A DNA stretch of 64,000 bases from Lineus longissimus (GCF_910592395.1 NC_088318.1:7214756-7278755); one strand, 5' to 3'. Shown: positions 19,470-33,149, numbered from the stretch's first letter. The notes: generated by a model not told the origin, from the letters alone. Numbers and translations: made by a program.

Positions 19470-20807
19470 AAAATCACAAAGAAATCATCAGCAAATGGAA
19501 CTACAGCGTATATCCTGGCTTATGACACGGAATGTTGGGATCCCTGCAATATTTCTTTTTTTCTTTTCTTTTTTCTTTTTTGTAACCGTGTTTGCATCTT
19601 CCTTAGGAAGGCTGCTACTCTCCCTGCCTACTGCTCTTTCGCATGTGGGGATTTTATCTTTTTTAAGTTTCAGAATACTACAGCAGAAAGGACTGCTTTG
19701 AATATGACCAGGTAAGCCTCCGAAAGAAACCCTAAGTAAAGTCGGCAAACGCAATAACGAGTTGGCTCATTTGGTATATCTCCATCGTGTATATTGGAAA
19801 CGCGTTGGTCTTAAAGCGAACGAAGCTAACGACGCAGTTTGTTGGTGTGTGATCCATCAATATTTGATGTTAACGACCGTATTATTACTTGTTATTCCGG
19901 AACTGGTAATTATGAAGTCGTTTTTGTTCCGTTCAAGTGGTCAATTAACCTGAAAACAAGAGAATGGTATTTCCGGTTTTTATACATGTATCTTATATTT
20001 TTGCACTCTCGCCAAGTCCCTAGGTAGACCCCGGAATTCAAATTATGACCTTTGACAAGAGGTTTTAAGCGCTCTGAACCAATGATGGTCGGTATTTTTG
20101 GTGACGTCATAGAAAAATCTCCTGTGACCGTAGGTCAAGATATATCATCAACGCCCCAAGAGCCCATTTCACTCGATGTTCAGGAGGATCGACTATCTTT
20201 TTTCCGCACTTTCAAAGTTGGAATAATTTTTACCCTTGGCTTAAACCTGGCTGGATGTGATGATCCAAATGTAGTTGTTTTCGAAGAACTGATATAAAGG
20301 CAGCGACATGGATCTGTGGATTATTGGACGAGATAAACGAAATTGGTAAGTCTTCACGTTTCTCTCTCATGAAAAGTGTCTAATTTTTCTATTTCCAAAT
20401 GATGATTACCAATAAGCGGGAAACATGTTTAAATATCTCCAAAGAACATCTACCACATGGAACCAATTCGTTGCTAAATATATTTAAAGATGCCAACACT
20501 CACTGTTAATTGCTCTCCGCATTTACTATAACTGATCTGGAACACGCACGGAAATGAGTCTTGTTTCGAGTACTATGTTTTTAGTCTTGTGTAAACAACT
20601 CCTGCTTAGAGAGTTATGTTTAAACTAATAGAACATAAGACCAGTGATCACTTATGATTTTTGTTCTGATGGGAGCCTTATTTTGTTGTTGTTTTTTTCG
20701 TTTCAGTGAAATTGCCTTTTGTGAATACGGGGTGATTTGATATGCAAGTACTGCATTGAGGGAGACGAAGGCAACCGTTCACAGAGTTCAATAATCACAT
20801 CTGGCAG
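19470..20807. other. non-coding DNA, nothing recognised
   Basis: A T-rich stretch near 19555 and several short frames, none with recognisable features. Confidence 0.4.
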
Positions 20808-21242
20808 ATGCGTTTTTCGCTCGTCAAGCCGTATTTAAAATGTGACTTGGGCCAGGTAGTTTTTCAGTTTCGGCCACCACCACTTAAAAGGAAAGTGTGT
20901 ATTGACCTAAAAAAGGTATTTAACAGTAAGAAAACGGCACGTGTTAGTCTTACCCCTCGCGGGTGGACAACGAAACGGTATGAGGATTTTACCATAGCTG
21001 TATCTAAAAGGCTCTTCGTTAATATATATTTTTTGAAAAATTCACAGTATTGGTTACGAAACGAGGGATTTCATCGGATTCTTGCGTATCTTGATGTGAA
21101 GTTAATTCGTTTTTTCTCCAAAGCTCACCGAGATAATTTCTGTGCAGAAAACGTCGTTTTCAAACTACTTCAAGGTACGGTGGTTTTCTCACCCACTAAT
21201 TCCGGATTAAAACTTCGAGAATTGGTACGCCTTTTTGTGTAG
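20808..21242 (+). CDS. unknown 144-codon ORF, doubtful
   Basis: An ATG-started frame encodes a basic protein rich in Phe, Leu, Lys and Arg, without motifs that I recognise. The base composition is like its surroundings, and no neighbour suggests a function. It could be chance or an exon of an unknown gene. Confidence 0.2.
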   Translation: MRFSLVKPYLKCDLGQVVFQFRPPPLKRKVCIDLKKVFNSKKTARVSLTPRGWTTKRYEDFTIAVSKRLFVNIYFLKNSQYWLRNEGFHRILAYLDVKLIRFFSKAHRDNFCAENVVFKLLQGTVVFSPTNSGLKLRELVRLFV

Positions 21243-22389
21243 TCTCCTTTGAACCATATACTTCTTGCTGTGTAAGACTATTTCTCTGATTTTTCTGCAG
21301 AAACTGGTATTTCTGTGCGAATTAAACTATGGTATGATTTTGAACTCGAAAATTTGTGTCGAGGATTTTACTTCAGTCAACAGATCCCCAGCAGAAAGAA
21401 ACCGATAAACGCCTGTATTCGTTTTTTTAATAATGACTCTTTGAAGGGCACGATAAACAGCTCAGGATTCAGTTTGATCTGGCTGCTTTCAGAACACTTT
21501 ATAAAATTTTGTGAATATTTTTCAGATCACCAAGTGTGGGTGCGCGCATGCCTTTGAATTTTCCCGCCTCCGAACTTTTGAGCTGAAGCGCGGCGATATG
21601 GGATGTTTTGGATGCGTGCGCAGCCCCATGTGTTTCCGCCTAAAACTATACAATGATTTTGTGAAGAATCCGTGGATTTTTGTCTTGTAAACTTTGAATT
21701 TCTCGAGGACTGAGGGTGTATAGAGGTAAATGTTCTTAACGTATATCAAAAGTAACATGTATAGACTGTACTGACGTAGTTGTCATGATAATGATATGAA
21801 GCATTTAGATACAAATTCAGTGTTTTAATCGATGGGTTTCCTCACCCACGCTGTCTTTGTAATTTTTGTAGTTCCCAACTGTAACGATAGGTGGCAGCAG
21901 CTGTCAGTGAAGACACTGCTCATCTTGTTGGTTTTAATGACAGTACAGAACATCTTTAATAGTTTATGACTTTCCTCTTGCCCCTTGTAACATCTTAAGA
22001 GTCTCTATAGTAGCTGTCCTTGTAGAATCCCTGACTGTCTTCCTGTACAAGTTCCTAGCTGTAAATTCTGTCTCTATAGTAGTGTCTCCTGTGAGACGTC
22101 CCTAAGGTTGTGACACACCATTTCATGTACCGTACTACTAATGTAAGGCCCGCTGTATTCTTTATCCGTCCCTTTCCTATTAACTGTGATATTTGATTCT
22201 CCTATGATTAATTTCTATGTTTTCTTATGATTCCAATCGTTTGTATATTTTCAGTTTTACGTAGTGCACGTAGTGATGATTAGTAGTAATAAAGACGAAA
22301 TTAAGAAGATTGAACGTTATGACTTGATTTCTGCACTACAGACGCCACAGTAAAACTCTACCCCAACGAACGTCCGAACGATTACAAGC
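21243..22389 (+). other. probable 5' region of the BEL/Pao element
   Basis: There is no gene here. The last 150 bp contain TTTTCAGTTTTACGTAGTG and CACAGTAAAACTCTACC, matching blocks upstream of the 18.8-kb gag fragment, so this is leader or LTR of the same family. No 3' LTR was found downstream to define borders. Confidence 0.45.
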
Positions 22390-25300
22390 ATGGACCCGAT
22401 GGATCCACACAATCCGGCCCTTGACGCCTTACTCGAAGCAGCAGAAAGACAGCGACGAGATAATGAAAGATACCTGCTGGAGGCAGAAAACAAACATCTA
22501 CGCGAGCAGCTCAGGAGGACGACGGCTAGTTTTGCAACTAGCACTCCGTGCGCAACACACCCTGCTTCTGCATCTAGCTCGAGTTGCGTTGAGAACTCTT
22601 TGGCTGACGCGCTGGCAAAACTCGCTGATAGTATAACGAAAAAGGACAGGTTGCCTAAGAAGGAACCAGCAATATTCACCGGTAGTGTGTTCGAATATCC
22701 GGTGTGGAAAAACTCGTTCAAGGTGCTAGTTGAAGATAGTTACCCGGACTTTACTGACAGATTATATTATCTCGGCAAATATACGGCCGGAGACGCGAAA
22801 GATTGCATCAAAGGAATGCTTGCAATCAACAGTGAAGGTTCCTACCAGAAGGCTCGTAGCGTGCTTGATGAGCGATTTGGAGACAAGTTTCAGTTAGCCC
22901 GTTCCTTCCGGGACAAGATTGACGCCTTACCAGATGTCAAGCCTGGTGATGGCAAAGGCCTTGAGAAGCTTGCCGACTTCATGGCTCAGTGCAACACAGC
23001 GATTGGTGAATTGTCTCACCTTGGGGTCCTGAATGATCCTGAGGAGTACGAGAAGATTTTGCGCAAACTACCTAGATACCTACAGCAGAGGTGGTTCGTA
23101 GAAGTCGACAAATGGCTCTATGGACCCGGTGACATTCAGAACAGTTCGGGCGGTCCACCGCGGTGCCATGATAATTATCCGCCTTTCTCCGTCTTCTGTG
23201 CCTTTGTACAAAGGCAGGCATGCATCGCTAGAAATCCAATGGCTGAGCGGTGTGCTGATTCCAGGAGTAAGCAGCCCAGTGACACTCGCAGTTCCAAGAT
23301 CAAGGACTCGTATCCTAAAAGGTCCCCATCGCAGATCAGCAGCCTCGTCACCAGTGGTACCCCTGTTACCACTAATAATGCCAGTAGTGATGCCTGGGGT
23401 GTGAGAAGGAAAGCAACGTGTGCCTATTGTAAGAAGGCCCACAGGCTTCATGCCTGTAGTGAGTTCATGAAACTGAACGTCCCCGACAGAGCCAGTTTTG
23501 TAAAGAGGAACGGCCTATGTCTAGGCTGTCTCGGCTGGGGCCATATGAAGAGAGACTGTAAGTACAAGAAAACTTGTGATACCTGCAAGGCCATACACCC
23601 GACCATTCTGCATGATCCTGGCTTTAGGCCGCGCGATAGGAACCACCCCAGGAACGACAACAAAGATACGGCACAAGACCAGGACAACGGCGTACCGAAG
23701 GACGATAGTTCTACCCCACCCCAGGTCACAACCCACTTCATTGGAGCAGACTCCGGAGAATGTACCAGCTTGATAGTCCCTGTGACTCTGCGTCACAGGG
23801 ATAACGTGAACGAAACAACCATCGTGTATGCCCTACTTGACGAGCAGTCCGATGGTTGTTTCGTGATCGATTCCGTTCTAGACAAGATAGGGGTAGAGGG
23901 CGAACCCTACTCCTTGAGGTTGGCTACCATGACATCCAATACTACTGTTGAATGTAGGCAGGTTCGTGGCCTTGTGGTTAAAGGTCTTTATGAGTCGCAG
24001 AGTTTTGACATGCCCGTATGTTACACCAGGGGAGGCATCCCAGCCAAGCCTAGCCAAGTTCCTAGACCAGAGAATGTTCGGCAGTGGTCCCACTTAGAGC
24101 CAGTCCATGGCAAGTTAGCTCCCTTCTTTGCCGATGTTGAGATAGGACTTCTGATTGGACTGTCTTGTCTGCAGGCCATAAAGCCTCTGGAAGTCCTACC
24201 TGGCAAAGAGGATGACCCTTATGGTGTACGTACTGCACTTGGCTGGGGCGTTGTTGGAATGTCTCCTCAGGGTTCAAGGCCACAACAGCGCCATCACTTT
24301 TCATTTAGAACACAGATCACGGAGGTAACCCCTCAAGCTGTCATGAATATGTTTGATGTAGAATTTGTTGAAAGGTCAGGCAGTGAGGAGGGCGTTGGCC
24401 TCTCAGTTGAAGATCGCAAGTTTCTGCAGATACTAGGGTCACAAATTCGTCAACTTGACGACGGTCACTATGAGTTACCACTCCCATTCCGCGATGAGAA
24501 TGTAAGGTTACCCAACAATAGAGCCCAAGCTTTGAAGCGTCTGTCCAGCTTAAAACACAAGATGGAGAAAAATCCTCAATTCAAGGAGGATTATCTTCAG
24601 TACATGAAGGAAATGATTGAAAAGGGTTTCTGTGAGCGAGTGCCAGAAAATGAGAGCTGTCCCGAAGGCTCGGTTTGGTATTTGAGTCATCATGGGGTCT
24701 ACCACCCAAACAAACCTGGACGTATCCGGGTGGTATTCGATTGTAGCGCCGAGTTTCAGGGCGAGGTTCTTAACGAGCATTTGCTCCAGGGTCCAGACCT
24801 AACCAACAACTTGGTAGGGGTCCTTTTGCGTTTCCGCAAAGAGTCTGTAGCTGTAGTCTGCGACGTGCAGTCATTTTTCAATATGGTCATGGTGAAGAAG
24901 GAGCACAGGAATTTTCTCAGATTCCTTTGGTATGAGGATGGCAAGCTGGTGGAGTATCGCATGACGAGACATCTTTTTGGGGCTCGATCTTCGCCAGGCT
25001 GTGCCACCTTCGCACTGAGGGCCAATGCTGACAAGTATGAATCTGAGTGCGGGTCAAAGGCGGCTGAGTTTGTCCGTGCTGGGTTCTATTGCGACGACGG
25101 ATTGTCGGCTGAGAAAACTACTGATGATGGAAAGGACCTAGCATGTGGCAGTAGGAAACTTTGCAAGAAGGGTGAATTCACACTGAGAAGCTACTTAAGC
25201 AACGATAGGGAAGTTATGATGGCTGTACCATTGGAGGCTATGGCTAAGGGTGTGCAGGAGTTGAATCTCTTGTCAGAAAACTTGCCTACAGAGAGGACCC

Positions 25301-25563
25301 TGGGCCTTCAGTGGTGCACGCAATCAGATTCCTTCCAGTTCAAAGTGGTCATGCGGGAAAAGCCTGTAACTAGACGTGGAATATTGTCCACAGTGAGTTC
25401 GATTTTTGACCCACTTGGCCTGATTGCTCCCTTCATACTGACAGGACGTCGCATTCTGCAGAATTTGTGCAATGGCAAGCTACATTGGGACGACCCTGTC
25501 CCACCTGAAATTAGTGTACAGTGGGAAAAATGGTTTTCTTTTGGCTTGCTACGTCATCTGGTC
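22390..25563 (+). CDS. BEL/Pao gag-pol polyprotein, truncated after reverse transcriptase
   Basis: One open frame of over 1,000 codons (stop at 25596) encodes, in order: a short coiled coil (residues 10-40); the DUF1759 gag domain (from about 95); Cys/His zinc knuckles (about 341-400); a DUF1758 aspartic protease (LLDEQSD near 480, where Asp-Thr/Ser-Gly variants are usual); and a reverse transcriptase. The reverse transcriptase has CDVQSFF (about 823) and YCDD (about 900, where YVDD is common). Homology ends near 25,563 just after the RT connection region. RNase H, integrase and 3' LTR are missing, so the element is truncated. The gag and RT parts are free of frameshifts, unlike the other copies here. 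Confidence 0.9.
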
Positions 25564-25599
25564 TTTTGTTCGGCCAAATGTTCGGGCCTATTTTAAGAC

Positions 25600-27505
25600 C
25601 AACATGTGAGTCTGCTAGCCCAAATAAAGCAAGAGCATGTAGTTGTCTATTGTAAACTCATTCCAAATATTTTTCTCCAATTTTCTTTATGGTTTCTGCA
25701 TACGAAGTAGTGTAAGTCGTGTCCGAAAGTCATGCATAGGCCAAGGCATGATAGGGTAGTGTCATTATGCACAGCTGAATGGCCACCATTTTGAAACCAA
25801 GATGGCCGCCAAACTTTGCAAACATATTAATATTCCAACCAGGCTTGTATATCAAAATGATTGGATGAGAGTAAGGACACTCAGTCGACTGTATGAGATG
25901 TGGCTATTAACAGACACAGAAAGACTAGAAGGGTTATAAATCAAGTTCATACATTATTATTCAACTCATTTGCATATCACAGCTGAAAGTAACGGATAAT
26001 ACGTCTCAAGTACCATCGCATGTATTCACCGCTAGACGACCACAACCCCTCATTGTGCTGAATCTGGCTCACTTCCCTTCATCCAGCCAGATCTGAAATA
26101 AAGAATGATACCTCAAATCAAAGCATAATATCTCAGTCGGTATTGGTACTTTCTTTCAATTATCATTTATTGTCAATGAGACATCTCCCCCAAGGCTTTA
26201 TTGGTTCAGAGAACAGATGGTGCTATAGCACACACAGCTATAGCCAAACATGGCCTGGTCACTCACAGAACACTGTCACGACTAAAACCATGCAATGCTG
26301 AATGCATGATCAAGGAAATGAAAAGAAAAACATTGATATTTTCACCAAAATACCCAACAAAACCTTTACATACAGAGCATTCGAGTCTCGGGACTGTCAA
26401 GAACAACATTCAACTGTCACGGGATAACAAGAATGAAAACATTGTCAAAGTATACAATAAACCTACTCAAACTGACTGAAATCAGCTGATTTTCTAAAGC
26501 TTAATTGGAAATGTGCCCGGATGTTAGTTATGAAAATTTGACATGTGCCACCATCGGCGAAGTTGGAACAACAAAATATATTATAAACTCTTGATTCCAC
26601 ACGAGATGTCAAATTATTTTCATCAAAACGGAGGTTTATACTTACAATTACAACTCGATCCATACATGTAAGACTTCAGAAGGGATTTTAGGAGTGTCAA
26701 ATCTTGAAAATGCCTAAAATCGCTATATATTGACGGAATTTAAGCCTGTTTTTGACGAACAGCAAAACTTTCAGCAGTAGAGTTAATTTCCGGCTAGATA
26801 ATTTACATAGGTCACATGCCCTTCTGAGAAAAAGGCGTCAAAGGTTTGACGAGCAAGTGACATCTGGCCATGCCTCCCGCCGTCCTCATTAGCATGACGT
26901 TATGGCGGAAGTTGTGCGTAATTTCTAATTTCTCCCCAAATACTTGATGAATTTCATTGAAATCAGAGAGAATGAAAGATTAGATACCTGTCAACCTTGG
27001 GTCTTCCTGGTTTCTTCATACATTATCGATAAGACACCGAAAATAACCGATCTTCAAGAGGTGTGAAAAGTTTTTTCGTCATTTTTCGTGCATGACGCGA
27101 AAATGCGCTGACGGAACGTCGAAAGTCACATGACCTGAACACCCTACTATACTATACTATTATAAATTGTCAAAGCTCTCGACCCGATGCTATGCAAGAA
27201 CAAAGCTACATGAAACTGTTCATTTTGGTCAGCAAGTTTGGCTACAACTCAAATTAATCCACCCACATCTGCTTCTCGTTTTCGACAACACTACCCTCAT
27301 CCAACACAAGACTCGATGGATGGGCTATCCGTCAGGGATAACAGCGTGACAGCAGCGGCAGCAGCAACAGGATGATCGTCAGCCATCTTCACACCTGACC
27401 TTGGGCGGAAGTACACTACGTACGTACACAACACACGTGCACACGATCCGACGAAATCACCGGCAAGGCGATGTCAAAGTTCATGACATTAACGTTTTCT
27501 CTGGC
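25600..27505. other. non-coding DNA, nothing recognised
   Basis: No gene, LTR or clear array found. Short frames at 26.2 and 27.2 kb have no supporting features. Confidence 0.45.
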
Positions 27506-27509
27506 GGGT

Positions 27510-28700
27510 TTACATGCTTACATACACTTCATACACCCCCTTTTTGGTAGGGGTGCGTAAGCTATACATGCGTGAAGGAATTAGTGCATTTCTATTAGAA
27601 ATTCTCTGTATAGCTTGAAACAAAAATTTTTGGTCAAAAATGGCGCTGATAAATATACGGGGTAGTTTCATGTGTCTGTGCGTCGCTCCAGCGCATCGGT
27701 AGGTCGCGCCCCATTGGCTGATTTTCAATTTTCAAGAATTTATTTCAATTATAGGGGGGTTCAGGGGGGGGCCTTTCCCCCCAACACATGCCTAAAAAAA
27801 TCAGGAAACATTTATTTGTATTCTAATTAGAAAAACTGCCGCCTAAATCACGCATTACTCACAAAAATGCCGACGTTTTGTTTCAATTTTGCCGAGGTCA
27901 CGTGACATATAGTATATTCCACACACGCGCGTGCTCGCCTGGTAACTGTTGCCAAGACGTGGTTCTTCAGTGTTTTCTCGAAATCACACTAAATCAACAA
28001 TACAATATGATCCAAATAATACAAATACGCTTTTCGTACCATCTAACATGCACTTGACTGCCCACTGCGCGGGCAAATTAGCGAGAAAAAATTATTGTTA
28101 TTGACTTTTTTTTGCCAATATACACCTGCGGAACCATTTCCACATCGGCCGTTGCCTAATAATCCCAACAATTTTAGGGGGGTTCGGGGGGATTTATCCC
28201 CCCGACACATACTCCAGGTCATCAGGACAGATCAAAGAATTGCATGTCCGCCTTAACAGCTTAAATCCTGTACAAAAGTGCTGTTTATTTGCGGAATTCA
28301 ATCAAAACTCGCGCAGATTTGTGAAACAAGTCTCAGTTGGCAAATTGGCCGAACTCTCAATATACACCATCTAGATTCTGCACCCTAGCAGACAGAGAAC
28401 AAACTACTTTCAACCGTCTGCTTCAGTGGCGTCCGCACACGAATGAAGACACAATTTCTATTCTTCCTTTCAAATTTCCCAAATTTCTTGCTATATTTAG
28501 TAATTTTAACAGCAGTAAACCAATTCAATTGATCATTATTACCATTCAGAACATACATAGAGACTTTTTCCATAACACGACCTTTCGCAATAATTATTTT
28601 TGGCATTTTGTGGCACTGGCACTTGACTTGGCAGTCACAACCAAGTCCAAAGACAATTTAAACCAATTTATTTTGGAGGGGGGTTTGGGGGTGTCCCCCT
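27510..28700. repeat. diverged copy of the G-tract repeat unit
   Basis: This segment shares ordered blocks with the tandem units at 30.6-32.7 kb: AATGGCGCTGA, GAGGTCACGTGACATA, TTCTGCACCCTAGC and AAACTACTTTCA. It holds three G-tract/C-tract quasi-hairpins, at about 27,755, 28,177 and 28,676. No protein-coding potential is seen. Confidence 0.6.
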
Positions 28701-28706
28701 GGTTAC

Positions 28707-28935
28707 AGGAAAATTCGTCCCCGGATAATTCGTCCCCGGAAAATTCGTCCCCGCAAATTCGTCCCTGGATAGTTCGTCCCCGAGGATAATTCGTCCCCTA
28801 GGAAAATTCGTCCCCGGATAATTCGTCCCCGAGGATAATTCGTCCCCGGATAATTCGTCCCCAAGGAAAATTCGTCCCTGGATAATTCGTCCCCTAGGAA
28901 AATTTGTCCCCGAAAATAATTCGTCTCCAGAAAAT
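28707..28935. repeat. minisatellite of ATTCGTCCCC units
   Basis: About fourteen imperfect copies of a 15-19-bp unit built on AATTCGTCCCCGGATA or AATTCGTCCCCTAGGAAA. Two unit types alternate irregularly. The frames read through it are repeat artefacts. Confidence 0.9.
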
Positions 28936-29399
28936 TTTACAAAGAGCTGATTGACAGGTCTTTCCAGGACTTTCATCATGGCGGCAGGATCGTTCGCCGT
29001 CATCACAAACAAGTAACATTTACGTCAAAATCTTTCAGTTTTTTGGAGGGTATTCGCCAACAAAATCAATATCCACGGATCTAAAACGTGTGCAATGTTT
29101 ATAACTCACACAACGTAGTGAGTGTAATGGTTACGTGTGTGTATAAAGTGTAAACAAAATTCATATATCCATCATGTCCATCGAATCTGAAAAAATTTGT
29201 GCAGACCCATGACAGTTCCGGTTCCGGTACAGTTTGTTGCATTCCATACGGGCCGCGCTTGCCGATCCTGCTTTCACGACGCACCGCAACCACAGTTACC
29301 ATGATTCCCATTGTTGACGCAATTATTTCATGACGTCATGAGCCATTGACCAATCACGCAAGTAGATTTATTCACACCGGCGCCACTGTCTTGAAGTGT
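28936..29399. other. non-coding DNA, nothing recognised
   Basis: No genes or repeat structure that I can support. Confidence 0.45.
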
Positions 29400-29942
29400 A
29401 TCTAAAAATCGTCTGCTAGAACATACAGGACAACAACGTCGGCGGAGACAGTTGTGACATTTCATTGCAGACGAAGTAAACGTCCTCTTCTTCTCGATTT
29501 ACGTACTTTACTTCAAAAAGTCAGTTTTAACACTACTGCACAAATATAGAGTGGTCTTAAAGTTCCATTTGGATAGAGATTTGACGGACTGATTTGGAAA
29601 TTCATTCCAACCATGCAACTGTTTCAGAAATGAGAAAAAGCTCCAGGGTGTCATGACATGCATGATGTGTCTTGCCTCTGCATTTTTGTACTCAGACATG
29701 TCAGAGGGCTTTCAACTTTCATATCATTGAAGAAATAATTCATTCCAATCTACAAGTATATCAATCACATCATTTATTTAAAAATCGTCTGCTAGGACAT
29801 ACAGGACAACGTCGGTGGAGACAGTTGTGATATTTCAATTTTCATTGCATAGAGATTTGACGGACTGATTTGGAAATTCATTCCAGCCATGCAACTGTTT
29901 CAGAAATGAGAAAAAGCTCCTGGGTGTCATGACATGCATTCA
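29400..29942. repeat. interleaved direct duplication of two blocks
   Basis: Block 1 (AAAATCGTCTGCTAG through CAGTTGTGA) occurs at about 29,405 and 29,782. Block 2 (TAGAGATTTGACGGACTGAT through GTGTCATGACATGCAT) occurs at 29,572 and 29,849. The spacing between blocks shrank from about 100 bp to none in the second copy. Confidence 0.8.
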
Positions 29943-30059
29943 ATTATTAACTCACCACAAAGAGCTGCTTCTGTCAGCAGATATGAGACAGCTACCGGGG
30001 CGGGGACTATTTCTTTATGGGGCCTTATTGTTCAGCGTCTCCAAGGAATTCTATTTTTA

Positions 30060-30200
30060 GAGTCCAATGGGGGGGTTGGGGGGGGGCTTCCTGTCACTTT
30101 CAGAGAACGGGGGAGGGGGTTTGGGGGACTCATCCCCCAATGTACTGGCTAAATATGTCAGAAGGACGGGGGTTTGGGGGGCTCCCCCATGTCAAACAGT
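30060..30200. repeat. G-tract cluster
   Basis: Three runs of the GGGGGTT-GGGGG type, two closed by short C runs (30,067, 30,108, 30,168). They match the motif repeated in the tandem units downstream and have quadruplex potential. Confidence 0.7.
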
Positions 30201-30559
30201 TGTGTGAGTTCACTAGAGATTACTCTTTACATATTAATTATTAATATTAGGTCTATGCATCAAAAAGACGTATGAAATAAGTGAACGAAGCGGGCAGTAC
30301 AGTACGTCATGAAGGATTGGTAAAAAACACAAAACCGGACCTGCCGCCGGCAAACAGTGCAAAGGATACAGTATTGTCACAGTTTGGATTTAAAACACGA
30401 CTTTTATGTCATGGCAAAACTTACGCTGCCTGTGAAAATTTGGCCGAAATTTATTTTCGCATAGGCCCCCTATGGACGGTCTATTACTGAGTGAACCGCC
30501 GATATCTTGGAATTAGTACATCAATTACCCACCTCATTTTAAAGAAAGGTTGCTTAATA

Positions 30560-32655
30560 AGACCCCCTTTAGGAGGGGCTCTTAAGATACACGTGTGTGC
30601 GGGAGTATATAATGTAAATGAAGTGAAATAAAGAGAGTAAGTATTGTATATCCAACAAACAATTTTTTTTGGTTTTTCAAAATGGCGCTGAATAAATAAA
30701 TCAGACCAGTTGTAGCGCTGAATTATAAATCAGACCAGTTGTAACTGGTTACGAGAACATCTAATTTAAATCTTCATGGGAATTCGCTACATATGCCTAA
30801 GAAATTGGCCAATTATATTGATATTTTTATTAGAGAAATATCCGTCATAAATAATGACAGAAAAGGTGGTTTTATATCAATTTTGTGTCGACATGGTCGA
30901 GGTCACGTGACATAAACAAAACAATCGCACACACCCGTCCAAAAAAGGCACTTTAAGAAAAACAAATACGTTTTCCCTGCTTAAAACCACACTGACGACT
31001 AAGTTATATTGGTCTACTGCCCAAATCTGAAGTATCAAAATGAATTACAAAGCGACATTCTGAACCCTAGCGGCCAATAATTAAACTACTTTCAGCCGTC
31101 TGCTCCGGTCTCGTTAGGGAGTTTTTCCCAAATGTACGCGATGATGACGTGCCCCATTAACAGGACGTAACATCTATTTTAAAGTGCGTTTCCAAAGTGA
31201 ATGCACGAGGACAATCCATTTAAGTGTCGTATATCACTGGAAACGCCCGATTCCCGTGAATAAGGACAATCACAATGTATTACATTACCAAAACAAAAAT
31301 GTGTCGGAAGGAACTATATGGATGGTCCCATCGCACCCCCCCCCCCCTCCAGCAGTATGACACAGAAGGGCTAGTTGACTGTCCACCGGGGGGGGGGGGG
31401 GGGTTGGGGGGAGCTTCCCCCCAACGCACTGGTAAAAACCTATGTCGACGGAGGGGGGTTTGGGGGGTGTCCCCCCATTGTAACAGCTGTAGTTGTTAGA
31501 GCTTGCACTTAACATATGCTCGTAGGGGGGTTCGGGGGAGCTCCCCCGACCTAAAGGGGGGCTCACTAAGTCCTTGACTTTACATATTAAGCCCCCCTTT
31601 AGGAGGGGCTCTTAAGATACACGTGTGTGTGGGAGTATATACTGATTTGATGAGAAATAAAGAGAGTAAAGAGAGTATATCCTACAAACAATTTTTTTTG
31701 GTATTTTTCTGAATTAACTCCGTTGAGTTTACCGATTTCTCCGCGATCTTCCGGTGGTGGTTGCTATCCCATTGGTTGAAATTAATTTAAATTAATTTAA
31801 ATCTTCATGGGAATTCGCTACATCATATGCCTAAGAAATTGGCCAATTATATTAATATTTTTATTAGAGAAATATCCGTCCTAAATAATGACAGAAAAGG
31901 GTGGTTTATTTCAATTTTGTGTCGACAAGATCATGGTCACGTGACATAAAAACAAAACAATCACACACACCCGTCCAAAAAAGGCACTTTAAGAAAAACA
32001 AATACGTTTTTCCAGCTTAAAACCACACTGACGACTAAGTTATATTGGTCTTCTGCCCAAATCTGAAGTATCAAAATGAATCACAAACTAGAACTAGCTC
32101 TATTTAGCAAAAGTTGCGTGAAAAATTCGGGTGAGCGACATTCTGCACCCTAGCGGCCAATAATTAAACTACTTTCAGCCGTCTGCTCCGGGAGTTTTTC
32201 CCAAATGTACGCGATGATGACGTGCCCATTAACAGGACGTAACATCTATTTTAAAATGCGTTTCCAAAGTGAATGCATGAGGACAACCTATTTGTGTCGT
32301 ATATCACTGGAAACGCCCGATTCCCGTGAATAAGGACAATCACAATGTATTACATTACCAAAACAAAAATGTGTCGGAAGGAACTATATGGATGGTCCCA
32401 TCGCACCCCCCCTCCAGCAGTATGACACAGAAGGGCTAGTTGACTGTCCACCGGGGGGGGGGGGTTTGGGAGGAGCTTCCCCCCAACGCACCGGTAAAAA
32501 CCTATGTCGACGGAGGGGGGTTTGGGGGGTGTCCCCCCATTGTAACAGCTGTAGTTGTTTGTTAGAGCTTGCACTTAACATATGCTCGTAGGGAGGTTCG
32601 GGGGAGCTCCCCCGACCTAAAGGGGGGCTCACTAAGTCCTTGACTTTACATATTA
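30560..32655. repeat. about 1.03-1.07-kb tandem duplication (two units)
   Basis: Unit 1 (about 30,560-31,590) and unit 2 (about 31,591-32,655) share order and near-identity: CCTTTAGGAGGGGCTCTTAA and AATAAAGAGAGTA at the start, GGTCACGTGACATAAA in the middle, and three G-tract/C-tract hairpins at the end. Both end in CTCACTAAGTCCTTGACTTT. The first third differs more than the last half-kilobase. No open frame is conserved between units, so this is non-coding, possibly a satellite-like or non-autonomous element. Confidence 0.85.
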
Positions 32656-33144
32656 CACTGTATAACAATTAGACTTACCGCTGGATCACAAATATGCTGT
32701 TTTTGATTAAAAAACGGCCCTATAAAAATGGACGATTTTTTGGAGAATTTTGGAGAAAATGTTGTTGCAGTCGTTGCATCACTATTCCAATCTAACCGGG
32801 AGGCCAATGGCTCATTATCGGCAGGGTGAAGACAAAGCACTTCTGATTAGTGAATGATGTGACAACTGATATGTCAGTCGAGGAAGACTGTCCCTGGATT
32901 TACCGGGCTGGAACTCAAAACTCGATTTCGCTTGTCCAGTCCACACCAGATCGACAGTCTCATTGTCTGTGTCATCCCTGGCCCTAGACTCCCTGGGTAG
33001 CCCATTGCGTCATCCTAATTTGGCACTGGACACTAGTGTAAGGGACTGCCACAAATAGTGGGAATTCGTGAGGCTGGACGATTAGTCAATGGGCATTGCT
33101 GTAACGAAACTGTAAGGGCTTTTTCTGACGAATCAGAATGCTCG
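32656..33144. other. non-coding flank of the gypsy element
   Basis: Nothing recognised between the duplicated units and the gypsy target site. Confidence 0.45.
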
Positions 33145-33149
33145 ACGTA

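Noticed and set aside
28337-28789. 150-codon plus-strand frame
   Set aside because: Its second half reads through the minisatellite and the first half has no features.
31275-31566. Gly/Pro-rich frames on both strands
   Set aside because: They come from G and C runs of the repeat units and are not conserved between the two units.
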